Below, one piece after another: positions 21,246 to 31,809 of a stretch of 64,000 nucleotides of DNA. Within the stretch, counting starts at the first letter, position 1; each line of letters starts with the position of its first letter. The notes beneath the pieces are model-generated. The model had not been told where the DNA came from, did no database searches, and saw only the letters and a list, made by a program, of their open reading frames with translations. Source of the DNA: Cristatella mucedo (lineage: Eukaryota; Bryozoa; Phylactolaemata; Cristatellidae); the NCBI GenBank assembly GCA_009760855.2, contig WPIO01000009.1:5462001-5526000 (forward strand), read 5' to 3'. The translations under genes and the position numbers were made by a program.

Positions 21246-21664
21246 GTCAGCTCAAATAAAAAATAAATGCGTCTTTATTATCTCGTGAATGAAGAAGACT
21301 TCATAGACGATAGCTGTGGCTGTAAGTGCTTCTGCCATGGTGAATGGATGAGAGGAAATGCCAGACTTTGGTGTGGTGCGTGTTGGAGATTAATTATAGA
21401 ATTCTTTTAATCTAAATCTGGACGTGCCATGCACGAAGTAGAGGATCAAAGGGCTATAGATATGCATCGTTTTATTAGAAGTAAGAGGTCCACGGAGGTT
21501 AGCAGAAAAGATACGGCCATACTAAGGACAGACTGCGAAAATGTGCCCAATAATGGCGCATAATAGCGTGCCTACATTTGCTTCAGCAAGGGCTCGATAC
21601 ATGAAAATCTGCAGCGCAAGAGCACAATGATTATCGGTGACTAGGCTGCAAAGCGAGACCTGGG

Positions 21665-21960
21665 TCATAGAAATAAATTAGTTTGAATGCTCCCAAATCC
21701 TGAAACTCACTGCGTACTGATGTCGAGACGCCCAATGACTTGGCGGTCTTTTCATAAGAATTTTAAAACGCACTCGTTCCTCGCAACGTTGCTGAGTCCG
21801 TGTGAGGTTTCCTTGTGTGCCTACGCGTACTTAAGCTGCCTGTGCATTGTATCACTAACCAATTTAGCTGATTCCTTCGCAGCATATTTAAAGGGCATGG
21901 AAAGCAATTTAGCTCTCTTGGGGCACTGTATGAATAAATCATTATTATAATAATTAGTAT
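21665..21960 (+). mobile_element. Diverged L2-like 3' fragment
   Basis: This has a weak match to the L2 C-terminal coding end (GAATGCTCCCAAATCCTGAA; frame with SQILKLT), then a degenerate 3' UTR (TATCACTAACCA) and tail (AAGCAATTTAGCTCTCTTGG), ending in an ATTATTATAATAA stretch. It is older than most copies here. Confidence 0.55.
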
Positions 21961-22224
21961 TAACTTCACCCTCGTTGGACTATCACCTATCAATTATTTG
22001 GGCCATTTCGAAATGACAGCGTATTACACGGCTCTCTGGTGTTCTAGCTGTCCCTCTGCAAATCGCACTCCCTCATTGGTTTCAACAGATGAAGAGAATG
22101 CTACTATAATAACAGCATATAGCACATAAGACTCGCCACTTCATTTACTAGCCATAAATTTATTGCAGCCCTCCCGACCCGCAAACCATTGGATATCTTG
22201 TGTGCAAGCAATGCGGTGGTACTC

Positions 22225-23250
22225 CAGCTCGTCAAAATCTTTTAACTCCCTTGCTGCATGTATTGACAGCATCCGCACGTGAGTAGCCGCTACCTTCTTA
22301 AATTGAATGACGACAAAACCAACTTACTAGTTATGGGCAAACCAAATTAAATTCCGAAATTGGAAAGGCTAACGCTCAAAATCGGCTCTTCCAGCATATC
22401 TCCAGTTGAATCTGCACGAAATCTAGGTGTCATGTTTCAAAGTGACATTTCATTAGACCATCCCATCAGCTCCACAATCTAGTTTACCTACTTTCAGCTA
22501 CATAACGTTGCTAAAATTCAGGCTTGTTTAGACAGGGATACCGCATCTAAATTGGTCCATGCCTTTGTGAAATCTCGTCTCGACTTCTGTAACTCACTGT
22601 TTGCTGGCCTACCGGCATGTGCACTCAGGCACTTACAGCTGGTGCAAAACTCCACAGCTAGGCTTGTCTGTCGTGAGCGTCGCAGTTGCCACATCACACC
22701 ACTTCTCGCCGACCTGCACTGGCTACCAGTCAGGAAACGGATCGATTTCAAGGCTTTGTCGCTCACTTTTTGGTCGTTGCATCCTAATGCTCCAGTCTAC
22801 CTATCAGATTTACTCCTCCATTAGGTCAAGAATCGTACCGCCCGCTTTTCGGAATATAATCTTTTAGCTACACCTTGTACGAACATCTAATTATTGGGAG
22901 ACCGTGGAGCCTTTAGTTTGTATGCTCCCAAAGCCTAGAACTCACTTCCGACTGGCGTTACGACATCCCCAGATGTGACCACATTTAAAAGAAACTAAAA
23001 ATGCATGTATTTATTACAGCATTTAGTGGGCCCACGTGAACAGTCATTTGTATGCTTAGGGGTGCTGACACTGTGCCTGTTGTCATTAACCACACTTGCA
23101 TGCTGACCCTGTGCATGTCACCGCTAACCATGTTATTCTTGTTTTTTATTGAGCACGCTACCACTAACTATTCGATCGTATTTCCTTTGCAGCAAATTTA
23201 AAGTGCCTAGAAAGATATAAATTTCTCTGTGGGTGCTATACAAACGTATT
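22225..23250 (+). mobile_element. 5'-truncated L2-like copy
   Basis: The plus strand carries the RT-thumb to C-terminal coding region (SFNSLAACIDS at about 22240; VHAFVKSRLDFCNSLF at 22552-22824; the LHWLPVRKRIDF segment at about 22715), then 3' UTR motifs (TTGCATGCTGACCCTGTGCA) and a tail ending at about 23250. Several stops and frameshifts are present. Confidence 0.8.
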
Positions 23251-23254
23251 ATTA

Positions 23255-23500
23255 CACTAAACGTAAAGCGCCTAGGAAGAGATTAAGTTCTCTGAGGGCG
23301 CTTTATCAAGTGCATTATTATTATTATTATTATTATTATTACCCTCAGGCTCGTGGGCCACGAACTGGAGATCCGTCTGCTAAACACGTCTCGTGGAGTG
23401 CTTCTCGTCGATGAATTATGCTTTTTTTATAGTATCTGTATTTTTCTTAGAGAAAGATTCGGTTCTCTGATGGGCTATACAAACGCATAATAATTATTAT
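23255..23500 (+). mobile_element. Two further L2-type tails in tandem
   Basis: 23258-23340 (GCGCCTAGGAAGAGATTAAG, then CTGAGGGCGCTTTATC and (ATT)n) and 23440-23500 (GAGAAAGATTCGGTTCTCTG with an ATT-rich end) each repeat the L2/SINE tail. The sequence between them has no recognisable B box, so they may be SINE or LINE tails. Confidence 0.55.
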
Positions 23501-25080
23501 TGCTGCTATTATTACTATCAAACCGTACAACGATAGCATTGCACCCAACGAGTTAGACCGTCCTATAACGCTAGCGGTATAGGCCGGTCGCCACGTCGGA
23601 TGTCTTCCTATCCAGAGTTGTCAATTCTGCCTACTTTTGATCGAGGCTACATTTCGGAATGTAGCCTGCCCCTTAGCTGTCCCGACGCGGGCGGCTGCGA
23701 CACGCGTTCAGGGAGGCACCCGTCCCGAGCATCTCAAGAAAGTACGCAGCAGGGCGTCGGCAGAAGGACGCGGTACGTCTACACTATGTGCGCTCGCTGC
23801 GGTCAGGGGCCATTCGTCCCGTAGTAATCTTTTGAGATAATCGGAAGCCGACTGCGTTGACGGAGCTACAAGTGTGCACCGACTGCGAGTCGACTCCACT
23901 CCTAAGACCAGCCCCCTGGCTCTCTTGAGCGAGCACCGTCAGCGGGTAAGCACGTCGTTGGCGACAGCCCGCGCTGGCTTCTCGTGCGGTGCGTCCGACC
24001 GGAAAGATTCTGGGCGTGCGCTGAGAGCAGAACGCTGAGCGACAGCTACGCTAATTGCGCTAATTGCGCTAGCAGAGAGGTGCAGGGGCAACTGGCCGTG
24101 CCCAGCCGTTACTTATGTCAAGGTCGCTAATGGTGGATCCGAAGGCTGCTGCTGCTGCGTTTGCGTCTTCGTCTCTTTTGTGATTTGTGGATAGTGGACG
24201 AAGTAGGTGACTATGATGCTCCCTGACCCTTGCTGACCCTTGTACTTGCATGAACTGTGTATTATTTAGCTGTTACCGGACGTCTGTGATGTGTGTGAAC
24301 TGGCTGGTGCGAGTCCGAGTCCCTCAGCCGAGCTTAACTTGGTGCGTTCATCTGCCTGCCGTCGCTTCCACCGGCATTCCTCGAGCCGCGAGAGTTGATT
24401 GCGATGGTAATACGGTTGCTGTGCGTCAATCTTGGACATAAAAGAATCGTCAGCGCGTCGCTAAGAGCTGGAGCCTGGACGTCGGACAACCGCGGTTTCT
24501 TTGGCGGCTATGGTATACCCAGGGCTTCTGGGGGTCCGTAACGAATTGATTTGACTTGTCGTGTGCCTCCCCCCCCCCGTTGCGAGGGGTACGAATGTGT
24601 ACAGTAAAAGAAGCAGCTTGGGCTGCATCAAGCGTAGCAGTTGGCTGCAAGAATGGGTGAAAGTTGGGGTCGTGGGCGAAAAGAAATTAAGAAATCGGGG
24701 TAAACTGTCTGTTTCTGGGATCTGTACCCGCCAGCGCTTGGTGTAAGTCTGCTTTCATGCTTACTCACTATGTCTCACTCGCGGCCTCTCATTCTGTCCG
24801 AATGACGTGTCCAGTGGCAGGAAGGATCTGGTTTTTACATTCACCGGTTGCATTCATCCGGGTCTCTCGGCCGTCTGTCGAGATTCCTGAGGGGAAGAAA
24901 GTGAAGAAGCAGAAGTTTTTTAGTAATTTCTGAGCTCATTTAAATTAATTTCTGAGCTCAGAAAAATTAAAAATTAATTTTAAAATTTTAAAAATAAAAA
25001 TTAAAAATTAATTTCTGAGCTCAGATTCTTTCCTATGGAACTCGTTTCGTGGCTGTGCAAAGCCGACTCTGCTTGGTGCC
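23500..25080. other. Unassigned intergenic DNA
   Basis: No gene is supported. There is a GC-rich patch at 23580-24100 and an AT-only stretch at 24940-25020. The latter is flanked by three copies of AATTTCTGAGCTCA (about 24927, 24949 and 25009), each holding the palindrome TGAGCTCA. Confidence 0.4.
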
Positions 25081-25104
25081 ACCGCCGATGTCTCTCTTGC
25101 TTGC

Positions 25105-25139
<35 letters not shown>

Positions 25140-25260
25140 CACACTGTTTGGCCATCTCTTTCTGCCTCACAATTATCACACTGTTTTTCTCCCTCTCTCT
25201 TCTTTTTGACTATGTGGCTGCCTGCCTCACACACACACACACACACACACTCTCTCTCTC
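25105..25260 (+). repeat. (CA)n and (CT)n microsatellites
   Basis: (CA)n lies at about 25105-25144 with one CAA interruption, and (CA)n then (CT)n at about 25229-25264. Confidence 0.9.
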
Positions 25261-25586
25261 TCTCATTCACTCTCACTTGTGCCAATATCACGCTGTATCA
25301 AACGTGCTGTTGCTAGGAAGCGTTTTGCCTCAACCTTGGTGGCGCGTGAGGGGGTACTCGTAAGTTGCTCAGGCCTACGAATACTGATCCCAGTACTTCT
25401 TGATATCTTGATAGCTCATTAAGTACTCACCCCCCCCCCTGAAGCAGTGGGCAGGTAGATTTTCCGGGTAGCCTGCTTTGGTGCATATTCAGTGCTGCAC
25501 CTTTCTGCTCCGGCTGGCATTCAGCTAGGCTGCCATAGGCCCCACAGTGCTGTCAATGCTGCCACCCAGTTACCTTAGTTCTCCTG

Positions 25587-25664
<78 letters not shown>
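25587..25664 (+). repeat. (TGC)n / CTG trinucleotide tract, about 26 units
   Basis: A pure TGC repeat of about 78 bp is followed by GACTTAGGG. On the plus strand one frame is poly-leucine. No gene structure supports coding use. Confidence 0.95.
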
Positions 25665-25665
<1 letters not shown>

Positions 25666-25837
25666 GACTTAGGGTTCTCGCACGACGGTGGTGGCACCTG
25701 CTTGTGATGCTGTGTCTTATCAGATATCTAACCCAGACCTTGCCTTATGCTACGGTGGCGTTGCTGGACTGCCGTTGCTTCGTCTGAATCTGAGCATCGA
25801 CCGGCTGGTCTTTCTCTCACTCCACATGTCACTGGTA

Positions 25838-25882
25838 TGCCAGAGGGCAGCAGTGCCAGTGCCTCACTTCTGCCCTCTGGCA
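25838..25882. repeat. 13-bp inverted repeat (hairpin)
   Basis: Arms TGCCAGAGGGCAG (25838-25850) and its exact reverse complement (25870-25882) enclose a 19-nt loop. Confidence 0.6.
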
Positions 25883-25889
25883 TCGACTG

Positions 25890-26300
25890 TGATTGAGGCG
25901 CTGGCCGCCAGGCTGTGCAGCCTGTTCTAGCAGGAGCCAACGGTGGGTGGGCCGGTAGTAGCTGGGCTGCAGTTCAGGTGTGGGGCTGCGTGGTTTCTAA
26001 ATCATTCCATCAATGGGGTGGTAGGGAGCAGGTTGGAGATGGTTGGGCAGATAGGCCAATCGCTAGTGGATGCATGCTTTGACTAGAGGTTGACACTGCA
26101 GCACTGAATTTCGGCCAATGCCCACGGGTCGTGCAAGGGCCCCTCGCGGGGCAGGGGGGGTCGCACCCATTGTTAATCCAACAGCAGCAGGTGGGACGCG
26201 AGGGTTCGCGTTGCTCTGCTGCAAGAAGGCTTGGTCTGCAGTTTGGCAGTCGGCTGCAAGAGCTGGGGCTTCTTGTCGAGGGCTGAAAGATGCATAGAAA
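25890..26300. other. Unassigned DNA
   Basis: G-rich sequence with tract GGGGCAGGGGGGG near 26150. No ORF with recognisable content was found. Confidence 0.35.
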
Positions 26301-26455
26301 CTCTGTCTCGTTTGGTCCAGTGGTTAAGGTGCTCTCACCTCGACCAAGGTCAAGGCCTGAGGTCGTCGGCTCGAGCCCCGAGGCATATGCGAAGCGCCTT
26401 AATAGAGATTACGTTCTCTTAGGGTGCTATACGAATGAATTTTATTCATTTATCT
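26300..26455 (+). mobile_element. tRNA-derived SINE with L2-like tail (best-preserved copy)
   Basis: A-box-like TGGTCCAGTGGTTAAGG lies near 26313 and a B box GGCTCGAGCCC near 26369. The L2-like tail follows directly (GAAGCGCCTTAATAGAGATT, ACGTTCTCTTAGGGTGCTAT). The head is like many tRNA-derived SINEs and the tail is shared with the L2-like LINEs of the window. This is the expected structure of a SINE mobilised in trans by that LINE. Confidence 0.8.
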
Positions 26456-26925
26456 GGACAAAGGGGGTGGGGTAACTTTCTACAGTGCAAGTTGTTGCAT
26501 GATTGCGTCTCCTATACGGTTCCTTGGGCTCGGTTGGTTTTACAGATGTGGCATTGGGCTGCTTCTAGACTAGCTGGAAGACGGGTGGGTGAAGGCTGGG
26601 CCCACCGTGGAGCATGCAGGATGGATCGATCACCGTGGAGCATGCAGGATGGATCTGTGCCGTCTGGCTCAAGTAGAGAGCCTCGGTGGGCACTTTCCAT
26701 GCTGCCGACCTCTCGGACCAATTGATTAAGTGCCCACCAAGTCTTGCCGGCTCAACCTTGTCCCAATCTCACTGTCGTCCCAGGCTTGTTTATCATCTGA
26801 CTAGCAAACTATTGCTCATGCTGAAGAATCGAAGCAGAGACTCCTCGGTTACTAATGGAGGAAGGTACCTGGAAAATAGAATGAGTGCATGCCGGCCGAT
26901 CTTCTCTCTGTGTGCGTGCACAGGC

Positions 26926-26928
<3 letters not shown>

Positions 26929-26971
<43 letters not shown>
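26929..26971 (+). repeat. (TG)n microsatellite
   Basis: A pure TG run of about 43 bp, followed by GCGCGCGC. Confidence 0.95.
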
Positions 26972-26980
<9 letters not shown>

Positions 26981-26989
26981 CTCGCGCAT

Positions 26990-28260
26990 GTGCCCGCACT
27001 AATGATCAGCATTGCAAGCACCAGCTCTGGCTGCAGCTGTACATTTGACGGAGACATAGCTCGGCAGTGATGGTAGCTGCTTGAAGGCACCGTAGTATGC
27101 ATGGCATGCACAGTGGCCGAGCAAACGACTTGGCTCGCGCAACTTCCTGCCGCTCGGTTGCCCAACATATAGGGGTTGCCTCTGAAGAAAGCTGTGCTGT
27201 GCTAACTGCTGGCATCTTGTTCGGCTCAGATACTCTGACGGGGCTATACAAATGTATTACCGCCACTACTATAGCTATTAAGGCTCTTCAGCGGCCATAT
27301 AAACGAGCTGTTTGGTCAGCTAACGCTTGCTTTATTCATATGGAAAGAAATCAAAGGAGAGAATGACGAAGCTGCTTCGTGCTCTTCACTCGTTGGCGGA
27401 AAAATAAAGCCTCTCGCTCGTGACTGGGAAATCGATCGAGCGCAGATGCGACGCAAGTGTTGACCGATCGATTTCCTGCCGGTCGATCAATGTAAAGCCC
27501 AGTGCACGTTCGCACTTCCGTCAACACGTCAGCATTCTGAGAGCCTCAAAGTACCGGCATACTCCAAGCTTCCGGAGAACTTGACTTTCATAATCCAAAT
27601 TACCGATGGAGAAGTGTAAGCATCCCACTCAAAGTACGACTAGGCCTGCGATCTTTAACCAGTTTGCTCGAGATTATTCAAAATTGTAATAGATCAGTGG
27701 CTTGTGGAGTGGAGAGGTTACGGTCATTGTAGCGGAAAATGTTATTGGTTTAGTGAGAGGAGGGGATAAAAAGATCTTCTAGAAAGTTCCTGCCTGCCAT
27801 TCTCGATGGGCGAAGCACTACGATTGAACCACTTGTGGGCCCAAATTGCAAGTAAATTATGCTGGTTTTTTACAGGATGTATTTCGTGTGAGCTTTGTGA
27901 TGATTGATGCAGGTTTGATTTACTCACCATAATGAGTACTAGCTTTATAAGCAAGCATCTAAAGTGTACATTTTCGTTGACAGAAGAAATTTGCAGACGT
28001 GGTGATTAAGCGATCACCATTTTAGGCTAGGTGGCTTTGGAGAGTGCTTAGGGTTGGTGCTTGGAAGTTAATTGTCTTTCGATGGTTTGACGTTAAGATG
28101 TTAGGTTATGAAATATTTCTTATCTGTAGTATGGATGTAGGGTAAATGATAGATATGTATTGTGAAGGTACTATCGAAGCTCTTTGCCAAGGACAACCAC
28201 CTGGGTGAAATGCAGATTCGTATGTCCAGTATTGATTTACCTAGTAGTAAATGTTACTGC
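26990..28260. other. Unassigned DNA with SINE-end fragments
   Basis: 27225-27315 contains an L2-like tail (CTGACGGGGCTATACAAATG) followed by AAGGCTCTTCAGCGGCCATA, the alternative SINE end. I see nothing coding in 27320-28260. Confidence 0.4.
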
Positions 28261-28264
28261 TTCC

Positions 28265-28345
28265 TTTTCATCGTATGCTAAGTGCCTAGAAAGAGGTTCG
28301 GTTACCTTTGGGTGCTGCACAAATTTCTGTCATTATACTCTAGAG
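28265..28345 (+). mobile_element. Solo L2-type tail
   Basis: AAGTGCCTAGAAAGAGGTTC, then GGTTACCTTTGGGTGCTGC. Only the terminal about 70 bp remain. Confidence 0.55.
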
Positions 28346-28496
28346 CGGTGATATCAAGTCCTCGCCTGTAGCAGAAACTGGTTCCTTGGCTTCCGATCGT
28401 CAGCTTATTTCGCCCCACAGTTGCATTGTGGCCATTTTTCGTATAGCAATACTAATAAAACGTTATTTACCTGTCTTATACAGGTGTGTATACACA

Positions 28497-28502
28497 CACA
28501 TA

Positions 28503-28534
<32 letters not shown>

Positions 28535-28535
28535 A
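28497..28535 (+). repeat. (TA)n microsatellite
   Basis: A TA-dinucleotide run with one CATA interruption. Confidence 0.9.
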
Positions 28536-28659
28536 TACGGTATTTGGTTCGCGGGAACACTCGTCGGAAGGAGCAATAAAAAAGAGGGCTCGAGTCAGCT
28601 GCCCGAGCTTGGTAGGTCGTGTGAAGCAGTGAAGAGCCGGTACTGTTTGCCCCAGCTCT

Positions 28660-29121
28660 TCAGCCAGCTGTGCATTTGACTATCTTTCTCCTCCTCCTTC
28701 TTCTTAGCAGTGGACCTGTCTGCTGACGCTTGCGTTGGCCAAGTTGAGTGGCTCTGCAGCCATGTGGCCGCTGCACAGAAACGTTTGTTGCTGCATCTGA
28801 ATCCAGTTGTACATAGCCTTCTGCATCCAATACGCTCTGCTCATTTGATAGGCTATTGCAGAAGCTATACCTCGGAGCAGTGGCATTAGGCGACTGGTTA
28901 TGCTTAGCTATGACATGATAAATGGGTAGCCAGACCTTGAGCTCAGGAGTTCGGATTGATCCATACTGCCAAGAGTTTGCTGCCCTAAGAGCCATTGCCT
29001 TCGGTGCACTATTTCGATGGCTCAGAGTGTCCCTGTCCCAGCTGTACGAGGGCCTGTTAGCAGAGCATGATGCCTTTACTTCGACTGTGATGGCATCCGA
29101 GTCAAATGAATAGATGGACAT
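28660..29121 (-). CDS. Unrecognised 153-codon open frame (doubtful)
   Basis: An ATG-started minus-strand frame (start MSIYSFDSDAITVEVK) with no stop for 153 codons, ending in an Arg-rich tail. It has no domain, signal peptide or membrane segment that I recognise, no neighbouring exons, and an in-frame CTT/TTC-repeat-derived poly-Arg. Length alone is weak evidence. It could be a decayed repeat or chance. Confidence 0.15.
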   Translation of the reverse strand: MSIYSFDSDAITVEVKASCSANRPSYSWDRDTLSHRNSAPKAMALRAANSWQYGSIRTPELKVWLPIYHVIAKHNQSPNATAPRYSFCNSLSNEQSVLDAEGYVQLDSDAATNVSVQRPHGCRATQLGQRKRQQTGPLLRRRRRRKIVKCTAG

Positions 29122-29124
29122 ACT

Positions 29125-30160
29125 GTCGTATTATTAGCCTTAGTTTATTGCCACCTGCAGGCTCTGCTTCCTTACCTGGTAATTCTTTTTACTGCATCCT
29201 GTCTGTGCATCCTCTTACGGGTTGCATGACATATGCGGCCTGCACGGTCACTCGGTGCCTCGGTCCAAGGCCTCTCTCCTGGATTTAGACTACTTACAGC
29301 CAGCAAAAGGCAAACCGAACCAAGCACCATAGTCTTTGCACGGCAGACTAGTGTAAGTCAATAACGGTTGGGCTGCCGAAGCATGCCATTAAGCGTACGA
29401 AGCTGTTGCTAAGTATGGCAGCTTAGTTGATTAGTAAACTCCAAGAAAACTCGAGACTGTGCTCTCTCTTGTTAAGCGCTGCCGTGGCTCCGATGGCTCC
29501 GAGTGGGTCAATGAGCAAACCAAAGTGCTTACTCTTATCTCAAGGGGTGCCGCGACCTAGTTCCTTCATGCCAAGGCTGAATAGCGGTCAAGGTTTCAGA
29601 TTCCGCCTACTCTGAGCTGCTATCGGTGCTGTGGCTATGGGTTAAAGAATCTTTAGCTCCTGGACGTGGGACGTGCGAGTTTGCAACTCTGGATAACGGT
29701 GAAATGTCCATCTGCCGACGATAGCATGCCTTTTCCAGCCATTATTTGCTGCTATTTGTACATTGCTCAATCGGAATAATGTCTTCGTGACTCAGCCGTG
29801 TTTGTCTCTTTTTTTTTATTTGGTGAGTTGCGATAAGCCGCTTTTACTTATGCATGAACGTTTACTCAACAGAGTTGAAACTGCAACTCGCTTCCGAAAA
29901 TTGTTGAGCGACAATATTCTGCTTGCCTGCTGTACTTGCCAGCTGCAGGCAATGGTGCCTCCTTGCTTGCTGTCCTATGCTGCTACATAATGCAACTAAA
30001 TGCCTCCTCTGTCCTCCTGACTCAGCCACGCTTATAGTTTCTTCCGTGCGAACCGCCTAGGCTTCGAGTGTGTTACAGCGAGGTCGGCTCATCCGTTTTT
30101 CATTTAGCTAAGCCTAGTCGCGGCAGCTGCATCGTTCGTTTTGCGGTCGCTTCGCGAATC
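29125..30160. other. Unassigned DNA upstream of the Rab40-like gene
   Basis: No gene or repeat was recognised. GC content rises sharply from about 30170, marking the CpG island of the next gene. Confidence 0.4.
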
Positions 30161-30169
30161 CTCATCCGG

Positions 30170-31700
30170 TTTCCAATCGAGCTAGGCGAAACCTCCTCCG
30201 GCCACCGCTGCCGCCCTTCGACCTTCGGGCGCAGCCCCGGCTGCCCGGGCGCATCGTTCGCCATTTATGCACTGTAGGAAGCAGACGGGCCGTCTGCACG
30301 GAGACCCCACATTCTCGGTCGGTAGCGAGTTCGTACGGCGGCAATGCACGTGACCTAGGACTCCCATCGCGCCATGTCGACGCCGGCCATAAAAGCCGAG
30401 TAGCCCATTTCGACCGGCGGCACGCACAGGCTATGGTGGGCAGCCCTGGTCTCGGCATGCTTCCCACCGGTGACGGCGAATCGGCGTCGGGCGGTGACGG
30501 CAGCAAGCAGTACGACTTTTTGCTCAAGTTTCTCCTAGTGGGTGACAGCGACGTGGGCAAGGAGGAGATCCTGAACGGCCTCGCAGCGCCGGTCGACGTC
30601 GGCGGCGCCCGCGGCGGCGGGGGACGCTACGACGTCGTGGACCACAAGACCACGACGCTGCTGCTCGACGGCAAGCGAGTGCGCTTGCAGCTGTGGAGCG
30701 CCTCCGGTCAGGGCCGCTTTTGCACCGTGCTCCGGTCGTATTCGCGAGGCACTCAGGGCGTCCTGATCGTGTACGACATCACGAACCGCTGGTCCTTCGA
30801 CGGCCTCGACCGCTGGCTGCGCGAGGTGGACGCGCATGCGCCCGGCGTGCCGCGAGTGCTCGTCGGCAACCGCCTGCACTTCGCCTTCCGCCGCGAGGTG
30901 AGCGAAGCGGCGGCGGCCGAGTACGCCCACCGGCACGGCATGCCCTTCTTCGAGGCGAGCCCGCTGTGCAGCTACAACGTGGTCGAGTCGCTGACGGAGC
31001 TGTCGCGCGTCGCCCTGCAGAGGAACGGAATGCGTCGCTGCGGCGGCGGCGACGACGTGCCGCCGCTTCGCGACCTGTGCTGCCGGGCCATCGTCGCTCG
31101 CACCCAGCCGAACGCCGTCGGGCATCTGCCGCTGCCCCGAGCGCTGCGAGCCTACGTGCGATCGTACGCCGCTGCGGTCGGATGCGGCTCGCTGCAGCGG
31201 CCGGCGGCTGGCGGCGGCGGCGGCAGCAGCCTCGGACGTGCACGGAGCTTCTCTTCCAGCAGGGACAGTCGCGGCAAGCAGCAGGCGAGGCCGGCGGTGC
31301 CCGCTGCTGCTGCTGCTGCAGCTCCGCCTCCTCCTCCTCCTCCTCTGCAGTCGCCGTCGCCGCCCGGCGGCAGCGTGCTGCCGTCGCTGCCCGGCAGCTC
31401 GCGGGTGCCGAGCGCCGGCGTTGGCGACCGAGGCAAAACCTGTCTGATCAGCTGAAGCTGCTCTCACTCGTGACGTCGCGTGCCCTCCTCCCTGCCCAGC
31501 CACCGTTGGCCGCTCTGTCTGTCTGTCGGTCTGTCTGTCGCGAGTATCCCCACTCGAAAGCAGTCGTCGCTGTGAGCCGTCTTCGCGGCCCGGCGGCCCA
31601 ACGCACCTGCTTCTTCTTCGGTGGCCCAATGCAGTTTTTTGCGAATTCATACCGAGGTGCCGCTATGGTTTCCGATAAGTGTGGGCTCCCTGTGTAAGTG
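30170..31700. promoter_or_regulatory. CpG island over the Rab40-like gene
   Basis: The sequence is strongly GC-rich with abundant CpG from about 30170 through the coding region. A TATA-like CCATAAAAG lies at about 30386-30394, about 40 bp before the ATG. It is a plausible but unproven core promoter. Confidence 0.5.
30433..31455 (+). CDS. RAB40: Rab40-like small GTPase with SOCS box, single exon
   Basis: 340 codons from ATG 30433 (purine at -3, G at +4) to TGA 31453. Rab40 proteins are atypical Ras-family GTPases whose SOCS box recruits the Elongin B/C-Cullin-5 ubiquitin ligase. Residues 27-195 form the G domain. The P loop is GDSDVGKE (37-44); the family has G in place of the usual S/T. Further features are a switch II ASGQGRFCTVLRSYSRG, the VYDITNRWSFDGLDRW segment, VGNRLHF instead of NKxD (144-150), and EASPLCSYNV (164-173). 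The SOCS box is 210-247 (LRDLCCRAIV, then LPLPRALRAYVRS with the LPLP Cul5-box core). The tail is Gly/Ser/Ala/Pro-rich and ends in the prenylation motif CLIS (337-340), like CKIS of vertebrate Rab40. The switch II region has Ser where vertebrate Rab40 has the Asp of DTSGQG. There are no introns, although vertebrate RAB40 genes are multi-exon: either a retrogene or lineage-specific intron loss. Assignment is by motif memory and is strong. Confidence 0.93.
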   Translation: MVGSPGLGMLPTGDGESASGGDGSKQYDFLLKFLLVGDSDVGKEEILNGLAAPVDVGGARGGGGRYDVVDHKTTTLLLDGKRVRLQLWSASGQGRFCTVLRSYSRGTQGVLIVYDITNRWSFDGLDRWLREVDAHAPGVPRVLVGNRLHFAFRREVSEAAAAEYAHRHGMPFFEASPLCSYNVVESLTELSRVALQRNGMRRCGGGDDVPPLRDLCCRAIVARTQPNAVGHLPLPRALRAYVRSYAAAVGCGSLQRPAAGGGGGSSLGRARSFSSSRDSRGKQQARPAVPAAAAAAAPPPPPPPLQSPSPPGGSVLPSLPGSSRVPSAGVGDRGKTCLIS

Positions 31701-31794
31701 CCACTGGTGCTACGAACGCTGTACTTGTTTAGACGTAAGTAGAAGCACGCTCGCCAAAAAGGTTGACCATTTACATTTTTAAGCCATATTTATA

Positions 31795-31800
31795 ATTAAA
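31795..31800 (+). terminator. Candidate polyadenylation signal ATTAAA
   Basis: ATTAAA lies 340 bp after the Rab40-like stop codon in an AT-rich stretch. It is the first plausible signal downstream; use is inferred. Confidence 0.35.
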
Positions 31801-31809
31801 GTCGAATTT

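Noticed and set aside
26300-26455. tRNA gene
   Set aside because: A and B boxes are present but there is no acceptor-stem pairing, and the sequence continues into a LINE-like tail shared with other repeats: a SINE.
30535-31697. Frames of 330-370 codons overlapping the Rab40-like gene on both strands
   Set aside because: Shadows of a very GC-rich coding sequence. Only the plus frame from 30433 matches a protein family.
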